A DNA stretch of 64,000 nucleotides from Inia geoffrensis (GCA_036417435.1 CM070919.1:30443318-30507317); one strand, 5' to 3'. Positions 22,701 through 36,800 are shown, counted from the first letter of the stretch. The notes: generated by a model from the letters alone, not told the origin. A program made the numbers and translations.

Positions 22701-25700
22701 GGGTTTGTAGGCTGTTGGGTAGGGCTGGGTCTTGGTGCTGAGATGAGGACCTCTGTGAGACCTCACTCTGATGAATATTCCCTGGCATCTGAGGTTCTCT
22801 GTTAGTCCAGTGGTTCAGACTCGGAGCTCCCACCGCAGGAGCTCCAGCCCGACAAGGGGCTTGTGAACCAAGATCCCGCAAGGCATCTGAGGCAGCAAAA
22901 AGCCCCAAAAAACAAACAAACAAAAAAAACAATAAAAAATAGCAAAGTAAAAAATAAAATTAGACTAGGAAACTAACAGATATGTTAGGAAGAATATAAA
23001 AATAAAAATAAAGATGAATCAACAACCGGAACGTACATTAGTACCACAATAGTAAAAAAGAGGAGGAGGGAAAAGAAGAAAAGGGGATGGGGCCAGGCCT
23101 TGGCTGTGAAGGGCGGGGCCTAAGCAGGGGCAAGCTTTGGGTGGTGGGCGGGGTCAATGCTCAGGACCCACAGGGCTGGAAAAGGCCCTGTGGGCTGTGG
23201 GCAGTGGGGCTTAAGCTCAAGGAACAAAGGGGCCCAGGCGTGCCCCCCATCCCTGGTCTCAGAGGGCAGGGGACCTCACTTGGGAGTCCAGCAGGCTTCC
23301 TGGGCTCCAGTGGGCGGGGCAAACGCCCTCCTCTCCTCTCCTGCTCCTCTGGTCTGGGAGGGCCCCTTCCGCCTGCCTCTCCTGATCTGCCCGGCCTCCC
23401 TCCTATGCCCCCAAGGACCTACTCAGCCTGGAGCGGGCTTTGGAGGGCAGGGGATCGGCCTGGGAGCTCACCCATTGTTTAAATTTTTAGTTTATTTTTC
23501 AAAAATATAAAATGATACATATTTAAGGTGTTCAATGTGATGTTTTGATATATGTATGCATTATGAAATGATTACCACAATGAAACTAAAAAAAATGCCT
23601 TTTAATAGCTTGTATGCCATTTACCTTCAAAGGCTGTAGTCTCTAAATGAAGCTCAGAGCAAGAAAAGCGAAGGAGAGTCTCCTAGTGGTTCAAGTTCTG
23701 TGTTCAGCCTGGGGGCAGGCAGGTCTCCAAAGAGTGGTATTCAGATTGAATCAGTTAAACCACAGCCTTTCCCTGTGAATGTCTCATCCACGGAAGTCAA
23801 GCCAGAAATACTCTGTCGTGTAGCTGCGGTACTTTAAACCCAGTGCGTCCCACCCAATGGTCTCAAAGCAATTCTGGCTCGTTGGTAGGAAGGGGGATTG
23901 CTCACAAACCAGGACTCCACTTTTTAACCCTGCATAGATCAAGTGATTGATTTCGTTCTTTTGTTTTGGCACTGATAAGCTTTCTTAATAAAAGGTTATT
24001 GAGGAGAAATTTAAACTCATGTTACCTGCATAGCACTGTATAGTTTTCTGAGGAAGATATAAGAAATCTCAGTCTGAGTCCCTGGTCTCCAGAACTTTGT
24101 CATCTAGCTCCATTTATCTACAGAGAGGTTGGCTTAATGTCTTTTTCTTTGTTCTGTTGTTAAGATATAAATGAGTAGTGGTGTGATCAAAAGATAATCT
24201 CTGTGCCTATCTAAAAAGATAGATCTGTAGCTAATTCATAATCTTGAGTAATCTGTGATGACAAGATACAGAAACAAAAATGCCCTGAATAAAAAAATAC
24301 CACTGTTAGGAGTCATTTCGTTTGAAGTCTTTAAAGATGTACTTCCAATTTCTTTAAATAATTTATTATGAAATATTTGAGACAGAGAGAACTACAGAAA
24401 GACTCATATAAGGACCACCTGTGTACCCACCACCCAGCTAAAGAAAGGAAGCACGACAGCTGGAGTTGCAGCCTGCTGTGTACCCCGCCTAGAAGCCACT
24501 GATCCTGAGCTCCCTGTGCTCTGTATAGAGATGTAAAGAGTCCCAGTCATGGGACCAAGTTTCCCCGTTACTTACAGAATAAAGTTTTCATCTTTAGCTT
24601 GGTATTCAGAAGACTGTATGTTCTGGTTCAGATCTCCTCCGGTCCGCCTGCACCAGCTCACCGTCTCTAGGTGCGGCCTGGGTGTGCCGGCACCCTGCCA
24701 GGTGCACCCTTACTGGCCTCAGATGCTGCTGCTTCCATTCCTTTGTTCCTCTCTTCATGAATATTCCTTCCTTCACCTCCTCTGCTGAAACCGCACCTAA
24801 TGAATGCTACGACTGCCTGCAGTTGACAGTTCTTTAAAATAGACTGTATTTTCATAATATTTGCATTATGTCTCATCACAGTTATTGTATGCACGCCTGT
24901 CTCTTCCACTACACTGTAGGCTCTCTGAAGGACGCTGTACCTTATGAACAGTGTTTCAGATGTTGTGAGCAGTCAGTAAAAAAACTCAGGAAGATACTGA
25001 TCATTGCTTTACTTTATGACCATTAACCTGCCCTGCGCTCAACTGCTTTGTAGACATGTGCTGTTTATGGTCTCTGAGGCTCCTAAGAGAAGTCTAATAG
25101 TTGTTAATCATGGATGGGACTATTCATGACATCGCGTATTTGTCAATTTTTTGACATTGTCATATTTTGTATGTTACAGTAGTACATGTTTTAAAATATG
25201 AAAGTAATGTCTCTCTTTATTTTATCTTTTAGATATTGCTATATGGAGATTTGCCAAAAAACAAAGAAAATATAATATATTTAGCAAATCATCAAAGCAC
25301 AGGTTTGTATTTCATTTGCATGAAACAGGTTTCTCTACGCACAGTAGGGAAGTAATTCAAAGTAATGTTCTCATATTTTTTAATGGATTTGTTGTTGGTA
25401 AAACATGAATTTTCAATGCAGATATTATATGTGACCTCGTATTTTTGTGATTTTAGTTTTTTGGAAAATCAGGAATGTGAAAGCTATGAATTTTCCTTTT
25501 CCCTCTGCTGGGTGTATATCAGCTATTTTCTTTCCTTTTTTCCCTCTTTCTTTGAATATCTCTTTAAATAGTCTATGTAGTCTTCCTTTTTAAGTTTTGT
25601 TTTTGGAAGTGGAATTTGTGGATCATACTGTATAAACATTTTATATTTTTGATTGTTAAGCTGCAGAAAGGTTGTACTGATTTGTGAGTACTTATTTCCT

Positions 25701-28700
25701 TAAACACAGTATTAATTACTAATGTCTGCAGTTCCTTTTGCTTCTTCAAGTGTTTGGGTTTAATTATAGCTTTGCTCTTCTATTAGAGGAATCACAGAGG
25801 ACTCTGGTCTCCAGTATAGGGCAGTATATACTTTAAATTAGCTCAAGGTACTTAAAAAAAACACTTTTTATATTGAAATAATTGTAGATTCACAAGGATT
25901 TACAAAAATACTATGTAGAGTCCATTGACCCCTTCACCAAGTTTGTCCCAATGACGGCACCTTATACAGTAACCAAACTAAGAAATTAACAGTGGTTAAG
26001 GTACTTTTTAGTTCTCCAAATAATTCAGTCCAAGAAACATCCCACTTCATATTTTTTCAAAGCTGTAACTGCTTTTGATACACACTTCCTAAATTCTATT
26101 TTTATTACTTTAAAAAATGTAGTACCCAGAAGTTCAAAGCTAAAAACAAGCTGATGAATGATAACACCTGATTGGGAAATCACTAATGCCTGTGGCTGTC
26201 CTTTATCTTCCTCCTGTCAGCTGTGTTTCTTCATGGTTACTTTTATTACTACGTATACCTTCTGGAAAGTAAAGAAAGAAGTAAGGAAAGGTAAAGAAGT
26301 TGAGGTGCATCTTTCTCAACTTATCTTGTTACTGATTACACTCAGTTTTCTAGGTCAAGAGCTGATGCTCTGAAGGGTGAATAGGAATTTGATGTATCTG
26401 TATTTCCCTGGCTTTATTACCATGACTGCTAAGACTATTTGATTTAATTACATTTGACTTTAGCAAAGCAACCAGCCCTTTGGTCAGGGTCTACATCTAA
26501 CTCTGGCCTATAAAGCAGCCTGACTTCCTCTTTATTTTGACTGTTTCTCCAGTCATATCGGGCTTTTTACTGCTAACACAGTCTTTCTATTCCTGTTCTA
26601 CTGCTGATGGCATATGTCTACCAGGGTTCCAATATCCAAATAAAAAGGATTTGTGGGTCTAGGGCAGGGAGTGGCTCATGATAGCCCAGTTTCCTTTATA
26701 TTGAGCCCCTGGTTAATTTCATTTCGAGTTTTCTTTCTGTTTAAAGAATTCTCTCTTAAAATTCCTTGTTCAGGTTCCATGCCAACTCTCCTTTTTCCAG
26801 GTTTCAATGGAAATAGTGTTCTGCTAACAGAGCTTTGGTACTAGCACAAACCTGTGGAATAAGTACTCCCTGAACATTCCTGGAGGTGGGAGTAGTAGCA
26901 ATAAAAATAATACAAAAATTATAGCCACTGCTGTCATTTGTCTGCTTACTATGTGTCGGCCTTTATATCCAGTACTTCAGAGTGAGGACTTCTGGGAAAA
27001 CATTTGGAAGGACACAGAGTTTTCACGATTCTGTGTTTGGACCTGGAAGGGTAAAATGGGAAGTGTGAGCTCCTTAGGCAGCCCATGGCCGATGTGAAAA
27101 CGTTACATGTCTCATCACAGAGAACCAGTCTGCATTCCCGTCCTCTCACCTGACCTCTGAGTGCCTGGACTTTTAGTACCGGCCCCATACCAGCCCGTCA
27201 TTCGGAGTTGAGAAGGTTGCTTTTTGAGTGCTTTAAAAAATCCATAATTTAGGAACATAACTAGATAGTGACTTTAAATTACTTTAGAATTATAGGCTTC
27301 AGTTAGAATGTGATAGAAGATACGTAGCCTTTTCCCAGAAAAATGGGCACGTAAAACTTTGCCTAGAGTTTGAGGTTCCAGAGGCCCCTAAAGCTTATCT
27401 AGCGACATGGCTCATTGGCCTGTTATGTCTAGGTACCCCTTTTAAAACCCTTTTGAGGTATTAAAAACCACAACCGAGTAATCTGAAAATGTCAGTAGCA
27501 GAAAGAACGTGTCAAGGACTGCTGTTCAGCTTAGGCTTCCTTGCTCTCCCTCTGCAAGGCCTGCCAGAATACAAGAGTCTTTTCTTGGACGGGCAGCCAA
27601 AGAATTGGCATTTTAATTCGCCCCTCTGGCCCCCTGCTTTCACTTGATGTGCCCTTGCTGTCTCTGCATTCTTAGTCTCTGTTAACTTACTTCTCTCCAG
27701 AGTCAGCAAGGCTGCAGTGACCACTATTCCTTCCTCTCGGCCTTCTTTAGCTCTCTGCTTTGGACACTCTGTACCTTTTTAATCTCATGAAGGTTCCCTT
27801 TTCTTGGTTTAGGTGACATTTGTCTTGACTAACAACATGTATGGTGAGGCCTGGGCTGTGGAGTCAGACCCCGATTCATAAGCTATTCTGCAATAGGCTG
27901 TGTGACTGTGGGCAAATGACTTAGCCTCTCTTAGCCTATTGGTCAGGTGTGAGTCATGTCTACTGGTCAAGGCTTTTAGGCAGTTTCCATAGGCTAGCTC
28001 GTAATCTTACAGAGAGCCCGGCTCACACGGGCAGCGAACAGTAGGGGTGATGATGATGACAGCTAATCCCGAGGGCACACCGGATCCGCGTTAGGCGAGT
28101 GCTCACATGCAGAATCTCCTTCAGACCGCGCTATGCCCTTATGAGTTGGGAGCTGTTGTTACCTGATAACACAGATGAAAAACCTGTCATCTTCTCTTGC
28201 TGCCTCTCCTCACTGCCCTCCCCTCCTCTCTTCCCAGTTAATGGGAACAACGGCTTGAGCCAGATCACCATGGAAGAATTCTTACACAGCTGCATTTCTT
28301 GATCTCATGCCAGAACACAAAATATGTGAATAGTTATTATAAAGGTAATACATTAGCATCTCAGCCGTCAGTAACTCAGCTGTAGTCTAGTGTCTCCTAT
28401 CTGAAACCTAGTAGTAGCAAAAACTGATGGCACAAAGCTTATGTCTTTTGACTACTAAATTAGTTCTTAAAATTTTTCCACTAAATATTTCAGAAGTCTA
28501 AGGGTATAGCCAGGACAGTTCGTTACAACATGACATACTTTGTAAATTTTACACTTTCTCTTAAAAGTTATTGGAAGATGTATCCTAGGCTACCATATAA
28601 CCATGTGTGTTTTAATATAAAAGTGAATTTTCAAATTCTTCCACATTTTAAAAAATGATTGTTTCAGGAAAAGATACGAAATCTTGTTTTTAGCCTTGTA

Positions 28701-30810
28701 TCCCAAATATGTTCCAGAATATACTGTAGCCTGGAAACCATACGCTAAGTTCTCAGAATTTATTCTGAGGCTGTTTACTTTTACATTAGGTGTAGTTATA
28801 ACATTAGCTTGATTATTTAGTTTCCAAGACATGGTTAGAAAGAAACGTGTTTATCAGTGACTGTTTAATTGATCTGAATTACAGGGAAGGCGATAGGGAG
28901 AGGGCTTCTATAGGGAGGTACATACTTTACAGAAAAGTGATAATTGATAGTTCCATAGAGTAGGCATTGCCAACTGATAGACACCACTGCTGGGGATCAT
29001 TTACTACAGGGGAAAATCTTTGCATCACTCTATTTAAAGGAGCCATAATAGGAATTATAGATGTAATCATTGTACCTCTTAAGTCATCAAGAAAGAGTTA
29101 ATTATGAATGATAAAAAAATTAAAAAGAAAGATTTATAATAATCGATAAAACATTTTTGCGTAAGGATAATTTTTAATGTTTAACTTGGCTAATATACTT
29201 CTTTAGGATATTCTGTCCAGTATGGTGCATTGCCTAAAGAATTTCACACAGCTAAGAGTTAATCTTCCTGTAATCCTGTGGAAAACTGTCCCTTTTGGTT
29301 GAAATTTTATTGTTACACTGTTATTTTCTTGGTTTTTATTTCCTACAGTGTTTTTATTTAAAAAAAAAAATTTCCTCTCGAATTTGCTCCTTTTGTTTTC
29401 ATTTCCCTGGCTCTGAATACACTTGTGATCCAATGACTGAATCCTTTCACAGATTCTTATTGTTTTTCAAGTATCCCATCTTCCAGTTCATCTGTAGGTA
29501 CTAGAAAAGTCTCCCTCACATTTCATTTTTATCATTTTCATTCTTATGAAGAAGTAGGATAGTTTGCAGCCATTTATTTTCAAATCCAGATCTCTCTGGT
29601 CCTCCAGACCCTTTACCATTTGCTGGCTTAACTTCATTTTATTTCCTCTTGATCTCTTTAAATCATCTCTTCTGTTTGCCATCTTTGGTAGTTTGCTGGT
29701 CTCCGGTTCTTTGCTTTGGCAGGAAGGCTAGTCCCAAGGAAGGGCTACTTCTGTTCGGAATTTGCTCTGCTTGAAAGATCAATTAACAACCTATTTCTTC
29801 CTATAGGTTTTTTGAGTTTTTTTGTTCGCACCTCACTCGTGCCTTCTTATTTTTGTTTTTTTTGAACTTTTAGTCATAACGTATCTATGGTATTAGAGTT
29901 ATTAGCAGCCTGGCTACGTGTAGTCATAACGTATCTATGGAATTAGAGTTATTAGCAGCCTGGCTACGTGTCCTTTGATTATGTAAAGAGCACATATGTG
30001 CCCAGCATAGTTGTAAGCTTTGAGAGATCTTTGTTTTGAATTCCATTATAACCTATTATTGTGTCCTGAACGTCATTGGTCAAGATAAAATGTCCTTGCC
30101 TCTTGTTGAACATATTGGTATATACAGAATATTTCCTTGCACATGACAGCTTCATTTAGCCATTTTTTTGCTTATAATTTCATGTTTTCTAGACGTCGAG
30201 AATGAGAGAAGGCTATTTTATTTTGTTCATGCTGCTTTTGGATTACTCTGATGGTTTGTGACTTTTGCATTTTATCCCGGAGACGAGAAGTTTTTCAAGA
30301 ACCATAAAAACAAAAACCAACAAAAAACAAATCTAAAAACTCCACAGAATTTATATTTTGCAAATGTCTGAGGTTGTTTTAAAGTAATTTAAAAATTCTA
30401 ACCCTAATATTTTTCAAAGCATATCCTCATACAGTCTTGTGAAGAGGCATTTTGTGTTTCTGTGGAGGGGATGCTGGAGTTCACCCAGGGTCACTTATGC
30501 ACTAATTGGTTCTGTCTTTGCAGTTGACTGGATCGTTGCTGATATTTTGGCCATCAGGCAGAATGCTCTCGGACATGTGCGCTACGTGCTGAAAGATGGG
30601 CTCAAATGGCTTCCATTGTATGGGTGTTATTTTTCTCAGGTAACTTTCCCATGCTTCTTTCTTTATATATATGTAGCTTATGAAAATTTTAGATTTTAAA
30701 ATTTAACGTACATTTAATATGAATGTATGAGTTTTTTTGGTTTATTTTTATGGGTTTAATAGTTTATTCTAAATTAACGTGATTTTGTCTGACATTTTTA
30801 ATGGTGTGTG

Positions 30811-30855
<45 letters not shown>

Positions 30856-33800
30856 CCCAGATTGTTAAATTAAATAGAAAAAAATGCAAATGTACAAAAA
30901 CCAAACAAATAGAAAAATTTAAAGACCTAGAACTTGATGGACACTTACCTTAAGAAACTAAAAAGTAATTATCTGTAGGATATAAAAAAAATGGTGAGCT
31001 ATATATGTAAAGTGCCTAGCATGAGTGTCAGGTACATAATAAATATTCAGTATATGTTATTTTATACAAATCCTTTAAAATTACATAATAACCATCAGGT
31101 CATAGAACTATATAACAGGCTCTTTGATATTCAGAAGGGGATTACTAGCATTTTTCTATGCCTTTTCTGAATATATTATTTGATATATAATTTTCTAAAT
31201 ATTAAGAATGAAATTTGTATGGAAGACAGACTTGTTAATAAGACTTTAATAATCGATTAAAGAAGAAAAGCTAAAGTTATGGTGAGCTCTGAAAATATAT
31301 AAATCTGAAAGTCATCCGCTGGACACAAGACAGTGGTACCACCAACCCGTGCTGCCCCAAGTTCCATGATTAGTGACCCTGTGGGGTTGGAGGTTAGTGT
31401 ACTTACTGCCCGTCTCCTTTCCTCTTTTCCTGAGTCTTTTAAAGGGAAATAAAATTCATATATATTTTGACGAAAAGTATTTTAAACTACTGGGTGCATG
31501 TATAAACGGGAATAGACGAATAAGTAGTGGACTTTATGCCACGAAGTAAAATTTTCTTTTAAAAGGATTTGTTTTTTACAGTTTGTATGAAACAGAAATA
31601 ATGCTATTCAAAAATAGTTATTTACAAGCAAAATATGAGGAAACAGACTCTCCAGTTTTATATTTCTTATAATTATTGTATTTATAAAATATTAAGTATT
31701 TTATATGTGTAGAAAAATGCATATTAATATATAGACATTCAGAAAACTAAATATTTCCAAACTGCCAGCTTATGAGCATTATAAGGTGCAGATTAACTGT
31801 AGAATTCAGAACAGAGATCTCTTTGCTCCCTCATCCCAACCAAAAGCAGGTGTTTTGGGAACCTTACTGTTGGGTTAAATTAAAAAATAAATAAATAAAA
31901 AGGGCAATAGCAAGCTTTTGCTCATTTAAGCCCTGTGAGTATAACTAGAGATATGTATGACAGCTGTGATTGACCTCCACTCAGTACTCTCTTTCCTCCA
32001 CTCTGCTTTCGTTTCTGGCTATCTTTATTATAACACTTATCAATTCTCTTTATATCACACACGTATACATATTTTGCTTCCTCACTAATCAGGGAGTTCC
32101 TAAGGAAAGATACCTGGTCTTCACTTCCATAGCTTCCATATACCTGGGAAAGAACTCAGATGTTTTTTAATTAAAATAGACTTTAAGGGTTTTCCCTGGT
32201 GGTGCAGTGGTTGGGAATCCGCCTGCCGGTGCAGGGGACATGGGTTCGATCCCTGGTCTGGGAAGATCCCACATGCCGCGGAGCAACTAAGCCTGTGTGC
32301 CACAACTACTGAGCCTGCGTGCCACAACTACTGAAGCCTGTGCGCCTAGAGCCTGTGCTCCACAAGGAGAGAAGGCACTGCAATGAGAAGCCCGCACACT
32401 GCAATGAAGGGTAGCCTCCGCTCACCGCAACTAGAGAAAGCCTGCGTGCAGCAATGAAGACCCAACACAGCCAAAAATAAATAAATAAATTTATATATTA
32501 AAAAAAAGAACAAAAGATGCTCCTAGCTCTCTAAAAAAAAAAAAAAAAAAAACTTTAATAAACAAATTAAATGACTGGGAGGAAATAGTATGTGAAGAAT
32601 AGACATCATGGCATTGAAAGCTTGGGAAAGTTTCACACTGCAATATATGCATTCTTTGGCTTTAATTCTAAAGAGTTAGTGAAGAATGAATTTATTCTCA
32701 TCAGTCCTCTCAGTTTGGGTAAATAGTGACATACATTCTGTAGAGCACTTTGAGTTTCTTCTCTGTACTCAGGTAAGCCAGTTCATATGTGGAAGGAACC
32801 ATGACCAGAATCTAAGACCACCTTTCCTCTCCTCTTTATCCTATCCCCTCCTTGCTTCTCTTTATTTCCTTTTACTCATATCCTTGATTAAGACAAAATC
32901 AGATTCATCCAGTCGGTTAATTTTACAGATGCGTTCAAATTAGTAGAAAGGAGTACAAAAAAATAGCTGACCTGATGCAAAGTTTCAATGAAGTGCACTT
33001 ATGAGGTTTAATTAAGGCTACCTTAATTTTTATGAAGGTGCCTGTATTAGCCTGCTAGGGCTCTCATAATAAAGTATCACACTGTGTGGCTTAAACAACA
33101 GAAATTTATTTGCTCACAGTTCTGGAGGCTGGAAGTCCAAGATCAAGGTGTCAGCGGGGTTGGTTTCTCTTGAGGTCTCTTTCTTTGGCTTGTAGACAGC
33201 TGCCTTCTCCCTGTGTCTCTCCTTTGCATGCACTTGTCTGTGTCCTAATCTCTCCTTTATAAGGCTCCATTCCTATCGGATCAGGGCCCACTCTTATGAC
33301 CTCATTTATTTTCCTAAAAGCCCCATCTCCAAATACAGTCACATTGGGGGTTAGGGCTTCAGCATAAGAATCTGGTGGGGAGAACAGAATTCAGTCAATG
33401 ACAGTATGACATAAATATGTAGCAGGGTCAGTTTCTAAAATTTCGAAGATAGTGTTTGTTGAAAGGGGAATTTTTAGTTATTCCATAATAAGTCATTGGA
33501 GAAATTGAGAGCTAAGATCCATCTGATTGAATTTTTGATTTAAAAAAAATGTATTTTTAAGAAAGAAAGCATTTTTAACTGCCAACAGAACTAAATATTC
33601 ATGTATTTTCCAGTAAAATGTCACACACAGTTTTATTTGAATTGTATTGAAAACGTAGGAGAATTTTCAGCTAGTGTGCTCTAGATGCTAACATATGAAT
33701 GTATTAAATATAATTTAATTCCTAAAATGTAATTTTATTCTTCACTCTTTGGGAATAAAGTTAACCCTTTTGATGACTGGCCATTGGATATTTTAATAGT

Positions 33801-36800
33801 AAATACTTTTTTCCCCTCTTTTTTTTCTTTTTTTTCTTATGTGGCAGCATGGAGGGATCTATGTAAAGAGAAGTGCCAAATTCAATGAAAAGGAAATGAG
33901 AAAAAAGCTGCAGAGCTACATCAATGCAGGAACTCCAGTAAGATTACGTTCATTTTCATTATTTTTCTTATCAACTCTCATTTTTTAATTTAAACATTAA
34001 ATTAACATTTAAGAATTGTTTTGAAAATATAGTATCCCGTGTGTAATAAATAATTCAGAGTTTTCGAGGCAACAAAAACCCTCTAAATATAGGTAAGCAG
34101 TTATTTTTGGCCACCAGAAAGATTGCGGCAGGCAATTGGATCCTTTGCTGGTAGTTGTCAGTATTGACCTTAAAGAGGAGTAACAAGAACATTTGCTGTC
34201 TTCAGTCTATAAATAGAAAACAGAACTGCGCTTGTAACCTTACACTTGAGCCACTTCAGAGCTCCTCCAACTCCGCTTCTGCAGTCACATGGAGTTTTAG
34301 AACAGCTGTTTTCTGTTGGTATAAATTTGGATTTCTTGTTATCTGTTGTTTGAAAAGTCAGGAAAAGTATGAATATCTACAAATGAAGAATCATTGAGTG
34401 TAAATGTTATTTATAAAACCTTGCTCCGCCCAGAAGAAATCTCAATATTCTCTTTGAAGAATGCTGATTGCTGCCCTATGGCTTTTCCCCGGCCCTCTCC
34501 GAGGACAGAGCAACATGACTGCAGTGACCGCCTGAGCTTTATTCCCCAGTGCATGGCATGGTTTTCTGTCCTGGTGCTCAAGAGCTTAGCTCCCAGTTAC
34601 CCGTTCTTTTCTTCTTTTCTTCTTTCTTCTTTCCTTCCCGCTCTCCTCCTCCCCGCCCAGTTACCCCCTCTCTCCACCTTCCGCGTCTTCTCTTCTTGCT
34701 CATGGTGCCTTCTTTCCTTGTGTGCTTGGTGATCTTTGTCTGCTCTTGATTGTACCTGGAAAATTATTTGCAGAAATCAGCTCAAGCGTAAGATGAAAGT
34801 GCCTTCCCCCAGAGAACAGTGGCATTTGTTTTAGCTGGGCCCCTTGAGGCTCCTCTCATCTGGGCCCGCCCAGATCACATGCTGAGCTTGAGGCTGACTG
34901 GACCACCCAGGCGACACAACCTAGGTGGCAAGTGCACGTGAGGCCCGGATTGCCTGCCTTACTTTTGTGCCAGGAGTGAAGCCTGCGGCGCTCCCTCCAC
35001 TTCTGGTTCACTCTCACTGTTTCCAACAGGAGGTCTGTGGCCTTCGATTTCGGTTCCCCTCACCTTTTGAATCTCTTAGAACGAAAGTTCTTTTCTGGGC
35101 TTACTTCTGCTTTACTGTGTTTGCTTTAATCTTGGTCTTACCATCTTGTCAGCTCTTGGATACATTTAAGATGATGTTATATCCAGCTTTTTAAGTTGTT
35201 TTCAGTAGGAAAGTCAATTCAAATAACCTAATCTTGGGCTACCGGAGAACTTTTCTGTTTTTCAAGGGCAAGAGTCTAGTGTTTTGATGTTCATGCAGTG
35301 ATGTTGAATGGCAGGCTCGTGAGGCAGTGCTGTGAGCCGCTGTCACTTCAGGTCACTATAGGTCTGAGGCTGGTTTCTTAGAATCTGGAAGAATCGTCTT
35401 TTTTTTTTTTTTTTTTTTTTGCGGTACGCGGGCCTCTCACTGTTGTGTCCTCTCCCGTTGCGGAGCACAGGCTCCGGACGCGCAGGCTCAGCGGCCATGG
35501 CTCACGGGCCCAGCCACTCCGCGGCATGTGGGATCTTCCCGGACAGGGGCACGAACCCGCGTCCCCTGCATCGGCAGGTGGACTCTCAACCACTGTGCCA
35601 CCAGGGAAGCCCTTCATTTTTTAATATTAAAGGCTATGAAACAGATACATAATCTCAGACTCTTCATTATGCTCTTTTGTTCCTGAAAGTTAATCACATA
35701 ATTGACAGGGTGGAATATATTTATCAAGTCAACTTCCATATGGCTTAATTTTCCTCACAGAAATCTATGGTTAATCATTAAATCAGCTATTATTATTCAC
35801 TACTAGTATTATTTGAGAGACTGCAGAATTTTGTTTCCAAAAATATGTCTGAATTATAAATTACTAAGAAGTACATCTTCTCAATAAATATTGCTGAGAC
35901 AATATTTTCATAAGGTACTTATCAGTTGGGGGTACAAATGAAACATTTATGATAAAAATAACTACTTCATCTGTAGAAGTCACTTAGTCAGCATTGGAGC
36001 CATGCAGTTTACAGTACAAATATGGAATCTTGTGCTTTGTTTCTTCCCAGATTTAACTCGAGTTCCTTTTCAAATGTGAGGCAACCTAGTGCATAAGAGT
36101 ATTGGCTTTGACATTAGATTTGAGTTTAAATTCCAGATCTGCCATTTAAACTTTGTTACTTTGTATATCACTTAACTTCTCTAAGCTTTAGTTTCCTTAT
36201 ATGGTAAATTTGTTAATAATTACTTAATTTGGTAGATAGGATTAAATAACATGTTTGAAAATTATGCTTATTGTATTTTCCTGTATTGCTGCTGTAACAA
36301 AGTACCACAAACTTACCAGCTTAAAATAACACAAAGATATAACAGCAAAAGCACAGGTAACAAAAACAAAGATAAACAAATGGGACTACATCAAACTAAA
36401 AAGTTTCTGCACAGCAAAGGAAATAATCAACAAAATGAAAAAGCAGCCTACGGAATGGGAGAGAATACTTGCAAACCACATATCCTATCCAATAAGGTGT
36501 TAATTTCCAAAATATTTGAGGAACTCATGCAGCTCACTAGCAAAAAAATAACTCAATTGAAAATGGGCAAGGGACTTGAAAAGACATTTCTCCAAAGAAG
36601 ACATACAAATAGCCAACAGGTGCATGAAAGGTGCTCAGCATCACTTATCATCAGGAAAATGCCAGTCACAACAACAGTGAGAGATCACCTCACACCTGTT
36701 AGGATGGCTGTTATCACAAAGTCAGAAGATGAAAGTGTTTGTAAGGATATAGAAAAGTTAGCCAATGTTGGTGGGAATATAAGAATTCCATAGTGGTACA

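Larger units (their letters stand above)
17765..23470 (-). mobile_element. Near full-length decayed L1 retrotransposon, antisense to AGPAT5
   Basis: About 5.7 kb, reading right to left. A GC-rich 5' UTR spans about 22620-23470. An ORF1 remnant spans about 21723-22612. ORF2 starts at 21663 with the endonuclease, then the reverse transcriptase and C-terminal region to about 17850, and an A-rich 3' end lies near 17765. An 18-bp target duplication flanks the unit. Several frame breaks, a stop in ORF1, a deletion near 18655 and changed catalytic residues show it is dead. It is a laurasiatherian or cetartiodactyl L1 by general resemblance. Confidence 0.93.
7750..25232 (+). other. AGPAT5: AGPAT5 intron 1
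   Basis: A 17.5-kb phase-0 intron from GTGAGG to a TTTATCTTTTAG acceptor. Positions 7900-11090 show no gene or clear young repeat; there is a C-rich run near 8659-8677. The intron also holds two CHR SINEs, several MIR and other old repeats, a near full-length antisense L1, and an L1-like or other old fragment near 24350-24560. Confidence 0.9.
25303..30523 (+). other. AGPAT5: AGPAT5 intron 2
   Basis: A phase-1 intron of 5.2 kb. A worn L1 fragment lies at about 25855-26150, MIR traces at 26890-27000, 27843-27945 and 28050-28185, and a 50-bp tandem duplication at 29871-29970. The remainder is ordinary AT-rich intron with no supported exon. Confidence 0.85.
30640..33847 (+). other. AGPAT5: AGPAT5 intron 3
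   Basis: A 3.2-kb phase-0 intron with a TA microsatellite, a long sense CHR SINE and an antisense MaLR LTR. Its acceptor has a very long pyrimidine tract (about 33808-33840) before ATGTGGCAG. No other exon is supported. Confidence 0.9.

Noticed and set aside
19234..22805. Several 60-240 codon frames on both strands
   Set aside because: They are pieces or shadows of the decayed L1, not host genes.
32187..32260. tRNA-like head with good A and B boxes
   Set aside because: It is the promoter of a SINE; no cloverleaf with a functional anticodon arm and 3' end was evident, so not called a tRNA gene.
36251..36793. A 180-codon open frame in intron 4
   Set aside because: It crosses an LTR-like/L1 junction; the translation is L1 ORF2 noise in a shifted frame.
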